Source: Nemertoderma westbladi (Eukaryota > Xenacoelomorpha > Nemertodermatida > Nemertodermatidae). Taken from it: 35,102 nt of DNA. Position numbers and translations under genes: made by a program. The notes below the pieces were generated by a model. The model was not told the DNA's origin. It searched no databases and saw only the letters and a list, made by a program, of their open reading frames with translations. The stretch is from the NCBI GenBank assembly GCA_032718475.1, contig JAUCBJ010003963.1:1-35102 (forward strand), read 5' to 3'. Below are positions 19,807 through 28,400 of this stretch, piece by piece (the first letter of the stretch is position 1; each line of letters opens with the position of its first letter).

Positions 19807-21041
19807 ACCCTTCTCATCATGTTGACAAACTCTTTTAAACTGTGATTTATCGACAATGAAAATGGACCCCCCTTAAACCAACTGTAACCACGCAATGGTA
19901 TTTGTGTTTCCTCGTGTGTTATGTGGAGTCCAGCGTCACCCTGCAGATGTTTTGACTGACGTAGGGTCGTTTATGTATTGTTTACCCTGATTTTGGTCAT
20001 CGGGACCAACGACTTTGGATTATTGGAAATGGTAAAGATTTGAAGTGGAATTCATTGTATTCATCGCAGTATGTTATGTTGTCCGTTGCGTGCGCAGTTC
20101 GGGGCGTAGGCGGTGTAACTAGTCCAGCTGTAGATCCCGGATTGCCGCGCAACACCCCCTCTATCCCGTTATTCTGGTGGGTCCATGGTGCATCCACATG
20201 ACTTCGACGATAGAGGGTTTTATGTTTCTCAGTCGCGTTATTCTGGTGGGACCGTTGCGTGGATTTTGGGGCGTAGGCGGTGTAACGAGTCCAGCTGTAG
20301 ATCCCAGAATGTTGCGTAACCCCATCCCACATGACTTCGTCGACTGAGCTTTATGTTGTTGGGAGTGTTATTCTGGTGGGTCCTTGGTGCATCCACGTGA
20401 CTTCACTTCCAGCGTCTTCATTGTCCGTTACGTGCGCAGTTTGGGGCGTAGGCGGTGTAACTAGCCCAGCTGTAGATCCCAGATTGCCGCGTAACACCCC
20501 TTCCACGACAAAGATTTCCCAAAGAAGATGATTGAATGTAGTTGGAAATGATGAAAAGGATCAGACAACTCTACTATAAACTGAATGATGACGCGTATGA
20601 TGATGAAAATGTAATGATGCGCACCCTGGTGCTGCGCTTATAACAAATGATGATAGCCGGGGGGCTATAACCCCAATGATGATGTGGAAATAAATGAAAA
20701 TTGAGAATAAATGGTGGAACTAAATGATGAAATATATGTGGAAATAAATGAAATGTGATGAAATAATAAAGAGAAATGAAAAAAGACAAAAAAAGGTATA
20801 AAAAAGTCTGAAGAAAAGAATTGGAAAAAAGAAAGGACATAAAAAGTCATAAAAACTGGTTGGATATTAATGTATAGTTATAGTAACTGTAAATGCTGAA
20901 TGTATTAGCAATAAGATGATAGATGCCTATATAGCAATGTTATTTAATAAACTGAACTGAATTATTCTGCAATCACTATAGTTTCAGACTTTCTGGACTT
21001 ATAATTAACTGATCTAATTTGTAACGGATATAATCGTAAAT
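19807..21041 (+). repeat. Non-coding spacer between pol and ORF3 with internal repeats
   Basis: No gene is seen. From about 20080 to 20510, a roughly 80-bp GC-rich unit (core GGGGCGTAGGCGGTGTAACTAG, then CCAGCTGTAGATCCC) occurs three times, near 20082, 20254 and 20430. It alternates with a second unit (GTTATTCTGGTGGGTCC) near 20167, 20235 and 20365. From 20540 to 20850 the + strand is A/G-rich with many AAATGA words. The spacer could carry the promoter or splice acceptor for the downstream ORFs; this is inference. Confidence 0.7.
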
Positions 21042-22334
21042 ATGGACCCAAATCGCCAAATTATCGGCGAATTACGTAACACGATAGATCTACTGGAATA
21101 TTCGCAACCCGGATCTCCTGACTTTGATACAAATTGGAGCACCCTGCTAAATGAGAACGTGCGAGTCGTTAAATTCACCAGGCGAGAGGGACCGGATTCC
21201 AAGAATCTACGAGCCCTCTGGTTAGCCGATGCTAGTACGAGACTGAAAAGAACTCGGAACGCAAAGGCAACCGGAGGGGACGATTCGTCGTTTTGGGAAA
21301 CGTTCCGGCAAAGCATCTACAGATCCCGATGTTTGATCTACGACAACGAGGGAAACGCGACGCCCACCTCGAAAGCGATTACGTTGGCGAGATGTCAAAG
21401 TTTCGTCGACGACAAGAGTACGTACCTCGCCCACTGGGGAAACCTGTCGGAGTGTACGGCGACGCTTCGAGAGGAACGTATATCGACCATCCAAAGTCGC
21501 GACGACTACCAAGAAAAGTACGGGGCGAAAGAATACGGTCGATCCTTGGTCGTCGTCCTCGGAACACTGGACGGTTTGGTATTGGTGTGTCGAATATTTC
21601 CGACGCCCAGACAGGAAGTGCAGGCAGCCGGAGCGATCTGGTTGCTACGTCCGGAAATCCAAAAGATCCTCTTCGACTTCGACGTCATTAAAATCGGGTC
21701 GGATATAAAGGCGGACGTCCGGAACGACTACGCGAACGCTCCCTCAGGAAGAAACCGACGGGACGACCTCAACGCCCTTAGCCATTGCGTCGACACTCAA
21801 ACGCTATTAGCCTGGTTACGATTCGCCGAGTTCATGCGAGGATTCCGGGAGGTAAGACCGACGAAATCCGGGATCGGCTACCTTGCCGTGCTAAACGGCG
21901 GCATCGACTTCAAACCCCAGAAATTCCGGGACTATAATAAAATATATGGTGGATACCCGGGATTAGAAATAAAGAGCGAGCAAGAGGGTCGATGGAAGGA
22001 CGTTGATCGGAAGTGGACGATACACCAAAGGTGGGAGAACCCCGATCGACGGAACTACGTTTACGTCGTTATGGAGTGCTACACCGTCGCTAAGTTTATC
22101 TGTAAAACTCTCGATAACCTTATTACGGCGGTTCCTCTTTCCTTCGTTGACTACGACTGGAATGAGGTCATAAACCACGCATTCAAAGCGGTCGAGAACA
22201 TCACACCGGGAGAGACTAAAATGCTCGCCGTTATCGATTCCTGGGACGAGAGCGGACCTTACGACATCCCCACGATTACCGATCTTCTCGGTGCGGAGGA
22301 GCCTCTGATCTCTTCGGAAGGGGAAGAAATATAG
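21042..22334 (+). CDS. Accessory ORF3 (430 aa), possible divergent 3'-5' exonuclease-like protein
   Basis: This intact ORF lies between pol and the 3' LTR, where env sits in some retroelements, but no signal peptide or membrane segment is visible. Residues 165-260 resemble the RNase D/EXD-type DEDD exonuclease fold: a hydrophobic strand (SLVVVLGTLDGLVLVCRI), then a helix with LL, then VIKIGSDIKADVRNDY and CVDTQTLLAW, matching the K-(V/I)-G-x-x-I-x-x-D...D-T-Q order of exo II. A later W...YVYVVMECYTVAKFICKTL (324-357) sits where exo III would be, but the usual Asp is absent. A D101-x-E103 pair could be exo I, though widely spaced. Activity is therefore doubtful. Codons are rich in CGA/TCG/GAC, giving higher CpG than the flanking genome. 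It also contains a 25-nt module shared with the LTR (21237-21261). The fold call is by eye only; a novel protein is the fallback. Confidence 0.7.
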   Translation: MDPNRQIIGELRNTIDLLEYSQPGSPDFDTNWSTLLNENVRVVKFTRREGPDSKNLRALWLADASTRLKRTRNAKATGGDDSSFWETFRQSIYRSRCLIYDNEGNATPTSKAITLARCQSFVDDKSTYLAHWGNLSECTATLREERISTIQSRDDYQEKYGAKEYGRSLVVVLGTLDGLVLVCRIFPTPRQEVQAAGAIWLLRPEIQKILFDFDVIKIGSDIKADVRNDYANAPSGRNRRDDLNALSHCVDTQTLLAWLRFAEFMRGFREVRPTKSGIGYLAVLNGGIDFKPQKFRDYNKIYGGYPGLEIKSEQEGRWKDVDRKWTIHQRWENPDRRNYVYVVMECYTVAKFICKTLDNLITAVPLSFVDYDWNEVINHAFKAVENITPGETKMLAVIDSWDESGPYDIPTITDLLGAEEPLISSEGEEI

Positions 22335-22724
22335 CTAAACGAGGGCGTTCTTCTCTCCACCCCGAAGCGACAACTCGAGCCGGAGGCTGCTTACCAACCG
22401 GCCGCCAAACGGGTTGCCTCCACCGAACCAACTATGGAAGCGGGCGTTTCCTCACCACTCGGCTTCGGTAGCCCTGCGAGGGAGTTGGTTACTACCTTCG
22501 CGTTAAACGACTTCGGCGATACGTGCCAAAGGTTATCCCCGTATCCTTTCCCGGGTGGCGAAGACTGGTCGTCGGAGATTCCGAGTACCAGGAATCAACG
22601 GACCCGCTCAGCGATATTGGTCGAGAAGGGCCCCAGCGCTGCGCCGACTCCCGACGATCTCCTCGGAATCCCTCCGTCGAAAACCCCTCCGTCATCCACC
22701 GCCAGAAACGGTCGTCCGAGTTGA
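22335..22724 (+). CDS. In-frame open extension after the ORF3 stop (about 129 codons)
   Basis: After the ORF3 TAG (22332-22334, followed by CTA) the same frame stays open to a TGA at 22722-22724. The first ATG in it is at 22434. It encodes a Pro/Ser/Arg-rich, probably disordered segment and overlaps the first 200 nt of ORF4 in another frame. It could be a stop-codon read-through tail, a mutated continuation of ORF3, or just GC-rich non-stop sequence. Confidence 0.35.
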   Translation, partial: LNEGVLLSTPKRQLEPEAAYQPAAKRVASTEPTMEAGVSSPLGFGSPARELVTTFALNDFGDTCQRLSPYPFPGGEDWSSEIPSTRNQRTRSAILVEKGPSAAPTPDDLLGIPPSKTPPSSTARNGRPS

Positions 22725-23554
22725 GGCCGACGGGACACAAAGAAGGTTATCGGAGCGAAGAACTACTACGCCAAAGCCCAGCCTTCCGCGGGCTACCGAC
22801 CACCGCGAATATCCAGAAGAGCGACCGACGACTCGAGTATCACGTCGGCGTCCCGATTCCGATATTTCCCGGTCGAGAGATGCAGTTGGAGGTGTGCGGC
22901 GACTGTGGTTCGGAGCAGTGCCCACGCGGTAGAAGGAATCGGGTTACCGATTCATGCCTCCAGCTCCTCGGGATACTCTATTGCCCATACTGCGCGACAT
23001 CGGGCCACGACGTTTCCGTCTGTCCGATCCTATATAACCTCTGCACCACGTGCGGTTTCCGCGGGCATTCCTCTAGCCCCCGCTGCTATATCAAATGTCC
23101 TACCAAAGACGTTACCACTATGGGAAATATGGTCATGTTTGAAACATACGCAAACAGCCACATAAAGACCAAGGTTCGGAGAAACGCTCGGAATATCGCG
23201 CAGGAGATGGCGTGCAGGTACTTCTCCTTCCCGGAACACCTCCACACGTCGGCCACGTTGCCTTTCCATTACGTGGATTTGTTGCTGAGCGCTGGATTAT
23301 TCGGCCCATTCGAAGTCATTAGACGCTTATACTCGTATAAAGAGGAGTTCGGCGACGGAGAGTGGTTCCTCGAGGCTCGCAACTCCGAGTTGGAACGACG
23401 AACCGATATGCTACCGATGCCATCGAAAGGAAGAGCCGCCAGGAGACAAGCCGAAGCGTTGCTCACGATGGATGTTGACGCTCCTCTACCAGCTATTGCG
23501 ATCGACGAGAGCCGACGGGCGAAGAGGCGAAAGGCGTATCAGAGAAAGAAATAG
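22523..23554 (+). CDS. Accessory ORF4 (343 aa), double zinc-knuckle protein
   Basis: The first available ATG is at 22523, but the true start may be later since the first 200 nt overlap another open frame. Residues 125-133 (C-x2-C-x4-C) precede two retroviral-type zinc knuckles: C154-x2-C157-x4-H162-x4-C167 and C174-x2-C177-x4-H182-x5-C188. The C-terminal half is helical and charged and ends in a basic RRAKRRKAYQRKK stretch. Zinc knuckles of this type bind single-stranded RNA or DNA in Gag nucleocapsid and related proteins. It follows ORF3 by 188 nt and ends 172 nt before the 3' LTR. The pair could work together as a nucleic-acid processing or chaperone module, or be captured host coding sequence. 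It is not part of the standard BEL/Pao gene set. Confidence 0.75.
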   Translation: MPKVIPVSFPGWRRLVVGDSEYQESTDPLSDIGREGPQRCADSRRSPRNPSVENPSVIHRQKRSSELRPTGHKEGYRSEELLRQSPAFRGLPTTANIQKSDRRLEYHVGVPIPIFPGREMQLEVCGDCGSEQCPRGRRNRVTDSCLQLLGILYCPYCATSGHDVSVCPILYNLCTTCGFRGHSSSPRCYIKCPTKDVTTMGNMVMFETYANSHIKTKVRRNARNIAQEMACRYFSFPEHLHTSATLPFHYVDLLLSAGLFGPFEVIRRLYSYKEEFGDGEWFLEARNSELERRTDMLPMPSKGRAARRQAEALLTMDVDAPLPAIAIDESRRAKRRKAYQRKK

Positions 23555-23717
23555 TGGATCGGGATATTCCAGGAACATTTATCGAACATTTATTTTTATA
23601 CATATATATAAACTCTAGGCCAAATTAATTAAAACTATGCAATATTAAATTTGGGTTTTTTATATTGGGAATGACCTACGCAAACTCAATCTACTGACAG
23701 ACTTCACGAAGGTCATT

Positions 23718-23726
23718 GGGGGGGAC
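23718..23726 (+). other. Polypurine tract before the 3' LTR
   Basis: GGGGGGGAC abuts the TG of the 3' LTR at 23727. This is the position where plus-strand DNA synthesis is primed in LTR retrotransposons. Confidence 0.7.
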
Positions 23727-24742
23727 TGTTCGCGGTATTTCAACTTTCCATAACGCGAGTTGAATATTTTTTGTATTGATTTAAAATGATTATTCCGATA
23801 TTACTACTGGGTGCGGGACCATGGGTTTTGGGCACATTCTATAAACTGGGGGCGATTTATGGGCGAACTTTTTCGAACTAATTTCATGTTTATAAGGGCC
23901 AGGGGGGATGGAAAATTCAAGCAGTATTCAGGTTAGCCTGATTACTATTAGGCCCTGGCCAACTTCCTGCTGTCTGTAGAGGTGGATTTGGTAACGCGCC
24001 AGGCCTAAAGGACAAGGACTGCCCTTAGCGGTCCCTGGCCAACAGCAGTTATTACGAGACTGAAAAGAACTCGGAACGCTGACTGCTTGTGTCAGGGATT
24101 TGCGACGGGAAACGACACGACAGACCCCTAGCCAAGCCGTACTGGTTCTCGATGATCGTTCCCTTCGGGGTTCGTGAGGGGTGGGACGGACACGCGAAAG
24201 GGTCTACCGACTTCCGAAGGAAGGGTTTGACGAGGACTGCCCTTAGCGGTCTCTGGTCAACAGCAGTTATTACGAGACTGAAAAGAACTCTGAACGCTGA
24301 CTGCTTGTACCAGGGATTTGCGACGGGACCGACGACAGACCCCTTAGCCAAGCCGTACTGGTTCTCGATGATCGTTCCCTTCGGGGTTCGTGAGGGGTGG
24401 GACGGACACGCGACGGGGTCGAAAGATAAAGGACTAGACTCTACTGGCCTACCGACTGTTCGGAGCAGTTTCTCGGTTGCCGAAGCGACTACGAGCCTGA
24501 AAGGGACTCGGAAAGGTTTGATTTGGGGAAGCCCAAAATTATTCTCAATCAGGTTCAACAGAGTTCAGTTACATTAAAGAGTATATCCAACTAATGCAGC
24601 TTTTTCTCAACCGCAACCTGCATCTCAGAAATCATTCCTTCTCCACAATCAATATCCGGTGACTGGCCGGGGCTCGGTGGTCTGTAAAGTCACGTCTCCA
24701 GCATCGGCGTTTTTCCCCCCTGGTGTTGGGATAACGGCAACA
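23727..24742 (+). repeat. BEL/Pao 3' LTR (1016 bp)
   Basis: It has the same ends as the 5' LTR and near-identical sequence over the shared parts. It has two copies of the 70-bp unit (near 24130 and 24346) instead of five, and three ACGAG..CTCGGAA modules (24054, 24272, 24491). It lacks the counterpart of 12346-12807 and differs slightly near 23870. It is followed by the target duplication GTAGC. Confidence 0.93.
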
Positions 24743-25286
24743 GTAGCTCCTTACAGTAGCTCCTTACAGTAGCTCCTTACAGTAGCTCCTTACAGTAGCT
24801 CCTTACAGTAGCTCCTTACAGTAGCTCCTTACAGTAGCTCCTTTACAGTAGCTCCTTACAGTAGCTCCTTACAGTAGCTCCTTACAGTAGCTCCTTACAG
24901 TAGCTCCTTACAGTAGCTCCTTACAGTAGCTCCTTACAGTAGCTCCTTACAGTAGCTCCTTACAGTAGCTCCTTACAGTAGCTCCTTACAGTAGCTCCTT
25001 TACAGTAGTTCCTTACAGTAGCTCCTTACAGTAGCTCCTTACAGTAGCTCCTTACAGTAGCTCCTTGCAGTAGCTCCTTACAGTAGCTCCTTACAGTAGC
25101 TCCTTACAGTAGCTCCTTACAGTAGCTCCTTACAGTAGCTCCTTACAGTAGCTCCTTACAGTAGCTCCTTTACAGTAGCTCCTTACAGTAGCTCTTTACA
25201 GTAGCTCCTTACAGTAGCTCCTTACAGTAGCTCCTTACAGTAGCTCCTTTACAGTAGCTCCTTACAGTAGCTCCTTTACAGTAGCT
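24743..25286. repeat. 13-bp minisatellite, array II
   Basis: About 42 copies of the TTACAGTAGCTCC unit continue array I after the BEL/Pao insertion. The array ends at TTTACAGTAGCT, where the second retroelement begins. Confidence 0.97.
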
Positions 25287-25445
25287 TATTGCTGATATTG
25301 GATTGAGACAAATACAAACAATAAAAAAAAAAAACACAAAACAAACAATGGCTGTAATACCCACCACCAGGAAACAATCATACTTTAAAAATAACTTTTA
25401 GGTAGGAGTGGGAAAAGTCCAACAATATATTATTTACAGGTTTAT

Positions 25446-28400
25446 TTACATGGCCAATGTTGGGAGACCGGCCCCGTCCTCAAATCCCAGACCGCTACGC
25501 CACCTCGTGCGAGATCCGCGCAGGCAGTGGGACGTACCGCGGACAATGGCGAACTGCACTCGCGTGCGGACCCATCCCATAACGGTGGTGTAGGGTTTAC
25601 CCCAGGCGCTGTGGAGTTTGGTGGCGATAATGCGGAGCAGCATGTTCGCCTGCGGTGCCAACACTCCGTCGCACGAAGCCACGAAAGGTGAGAAGTCGCC
25701 GCGACGAGCTGCTACAGCAGCCGCGTACAACCGCTTCTTCTCATCTTCCGCAGCCTCGAGAATGGTCATAGGAGCACGTTTAGCGTAAGACTCGGCGTCA
25801 AGGTTGGTTGACCTGATATCGATCAACGCCTGAGTCTGTGCGTTAAACGCGCCCCTAATCCCTACATCGCACCGCAGCCCTGCCCCATCACCGTCCTCCA
25901 TCTGCTCCCTCACCACCGGCTCCAACATGACATTGCGCGGCCCCAACGCCAATGCTGCAAGGTCACCCACGGTGTCGCGCAACTCATTGTGGCGCTGGAT
26001 GACGAGGCCGCCCTTCTTACAATTCAAACCATGGTTCAAATCAAAGGCGGCCCCACATCCGTCGCACCGACTGGGAACGCCGAGGAGGGGTTTCCCGTAC
26101 CGAACTGCCACCGCATCGCGGAATTCTCGTGGGGAAAGGTCGTACTGGAGGTCAGCCCGGGGGAGAGAAGAGATCCAGCTGCCGGTTTTATACTCCGCCG
26201 CACGGCGGATTGTGCGGCAGCGGTGTTCGGTCAATGCCCCCATGGCCTCCTCGAACTTGGAAATCTCAGCCAGCTTCCTGGTCTCACCATCCTCCTTCCT
26301 CGCCCTCACTAAACATTCCCGATGAGCTGAGAGATCAAACTCTTCTGTTCCAGCCATCGCACCACAGAGAAATCGGGTCCCTCGGGTTGAGACGAGGTAC
26401 GACGGGTTGGCCTCGGTTACCGGGTTTCGCAGACCCATACCTCCGCGTTGTGGGGACAAACTGAAGAGTTTGCGCTCGTCCGGCGTGATGGACCCTCCGA
26501 GCACGGCGGGGAGAAACCGTTCGGCGATGGCTGTTTCAAGGACGGTGAATTCCTCTTCGCAGTCAGCGGTGACCCTCTGTATGTAGGCCCACTCGCGCTG
26601 CAGCGAGCAAACCATGGCGGAGAAGGCCGCCTGCGGCTGGGAATCTGCCATGGTTGCCAACACGTCAGTCGCATCTACCCATGCCGCTACCTTCGCCCGG
26701 ACAAATTGGCGCCGCTCTCCCGAACTCCCGAGGAACCCACCGAGAAATCGGTGTCCTGTGACCACTTTTACGGGGTGGTCATGGAACACTCTGCGGGCCT
26801 CGTCTTCATGTTCCGGGGCTACCACCAGGTAGCACTTCGACGGCTCGGGATTGTAGCCATAGGATGGTCCAATGTTGAGCAGCCTCTCGAACCACCGCAG
26901 TAGGTCGGCGAGTTCACCCGCCCCGGCCGAGTCGTCGGCGTACCAGCTCTCGCGAACCGATGGGGACCGAAGGTGGCGGATCAACGGGAGGGCTCCGGTG
27001 GCGTACATGAGCATTGCCAGTGGGTCGCCCTGAGTTACGCCCTCCGCACTGAATATGATGGTATCTGTCCCCTTCATCACAAGGATGCTGTGACCACGGT
27101 AGCTATTATAGAGGAATGTGGAGCAACATGGCCACAGGCAACGAGCGTTCCACAATGCGGCCACCCGGTTGAGTGAGTTGAACGCATTCGCCGCATCCAC
27201 CAATAGCACGCCCCAACCCGAGTCGGCGTTGTCCTCGAAGAGTGACGACATCGAGTGTATCGCCGCCTCAACTCCGGCTGAGGTCCCCGCGGACAGCTGT
27301 TCGGCGCCACACGTGATGGTGACGTCGTCCCCTGTGATCACAGCCATTGTGCGGGCCATTATCCGGCGGAGACACTCCCCGATTCCGATAGGCCGCACAC
27401 CCGGACACTTATCCAGCGCTATAAGTCGGCCAGACATCAGCGCACGGACCGACTCCCATGGGACGACAACATTCGCTAGTGTGCGGGTGAATGCAGCCAC
27501 AGTGTCACGAAGTCGCTCGCTGTGGGCGCCGTAGCGGAGCAGGTAATCCCGCCAGCGCGTTGAGTCGCTGCCTGCGGGCCCACTCCCACCGTGGAGCCGC
27601 CGAGCGACATCCTCAATGTGTGCCGCAGTCACGTCGACGTCGACTTTGAGTGGCAGCTCGCTACAATGGATGGTTGAGTCCGAGTTGGGAAGAGCCGCCG
27701 CAGGGTGTTTGTCCTGTAGTACATCGAGGACCTTGACCCTACGCTGACCAACCTCGATGTCCGCTTCTGGTTCCAGAACTCCTCCTGAATCTCGTCCCGT
27801 CACCCAACGGACCGCGCTCCTAACCTTGCCCTCTAGCATGAGCCTCGTGAACACTCGGACTGTGTGGCCGACATCCTTATCTGAGGGCTGAGTTCCACTG
27901 CGCCTCCCTGAAGAACGCAGAGAGGAGCCACGCTCAGCCTCCTGTAACAGAGCGTCTATCTCACCGGAGCGCCACATCACCACCCTGCGGCTGATAAGGC
28001 GGCGAATATCGGCTGCCTTCACGATATTCGGATCTCGGTGCGTGATCAGTGCATCAGCCATCATCAGTCGTTCGGAACGAGCCAAGACGTCCCCCCGACT
28101 GAGTCCCACCACCAAGCTCCGGACCTCGGTGTCGAGGAGGGACACGACATCCCTTCCAACAGAACCACCTGGAAGTCTATATCGGGATCCCTGCAGCTGG
28201 GTGACTCTGCGCCACTGGTGTAGTAGGTGGTCGGGAGGAGCCCCTCTGCCGCTAAGTGGCGCACCAAAAGCTCTTTCCATAAGACCTTCAGGGTCTACAC
28301 TCTGAGGGGGAGCTGAAGCACCAGGTAGCCAGAACTGATCGAAAGTGTCCATAGGGTTGACCCTGCTTCTGTTTGGAAGGAGTGTGGAGCCGACTCCTGA

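Larger units (their letters stand above)
11540..24742 (+). mobile_element. BEL/Pao LTR retrotransposon (13.2 kb) with two extra ORFs
   Basis: LTRs at 11540-13030 and 23727-24742 begin TG and end CA. They are flanked by the 5-bp target duplication GTAGC (11535-11539 and 24743-24747), the size expected for BEL/Pao. The interior holds a small ORF, gag with a DUF1759-type region and zinc knuckles, an A17-type peptidase, RT, RNase H and integrase in BEL/Pao order. A 1.2-kb repeat-bearing spacer follows, then two accessory ORFs, a purine tract and the 3' LTR. The LTRs look nearly identical by eye outside one large and one small indel, so insertion is recent. Two frame breaks in pol and a shortened integrase N-terminus suggest this copy is not autonomous. 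It sits inside the 13-bp minisatellite. Confidence 0.95.

Noticed and set aside
21042-22334. ORF3 as an envelope glycoprotein
   Set aside because: No signal peptide, transmembrane helix, furin-like site or Cys pattern is visible; the protein looks soluble.
25322-25333. A-run near the 3' end of the second retroelement taken as a poly(A) tail
   Set aside because: The element is on the - strand, so this would be poly-T in its sense, and it lies inside the 3' UTR rather than at the junction with the satellite.
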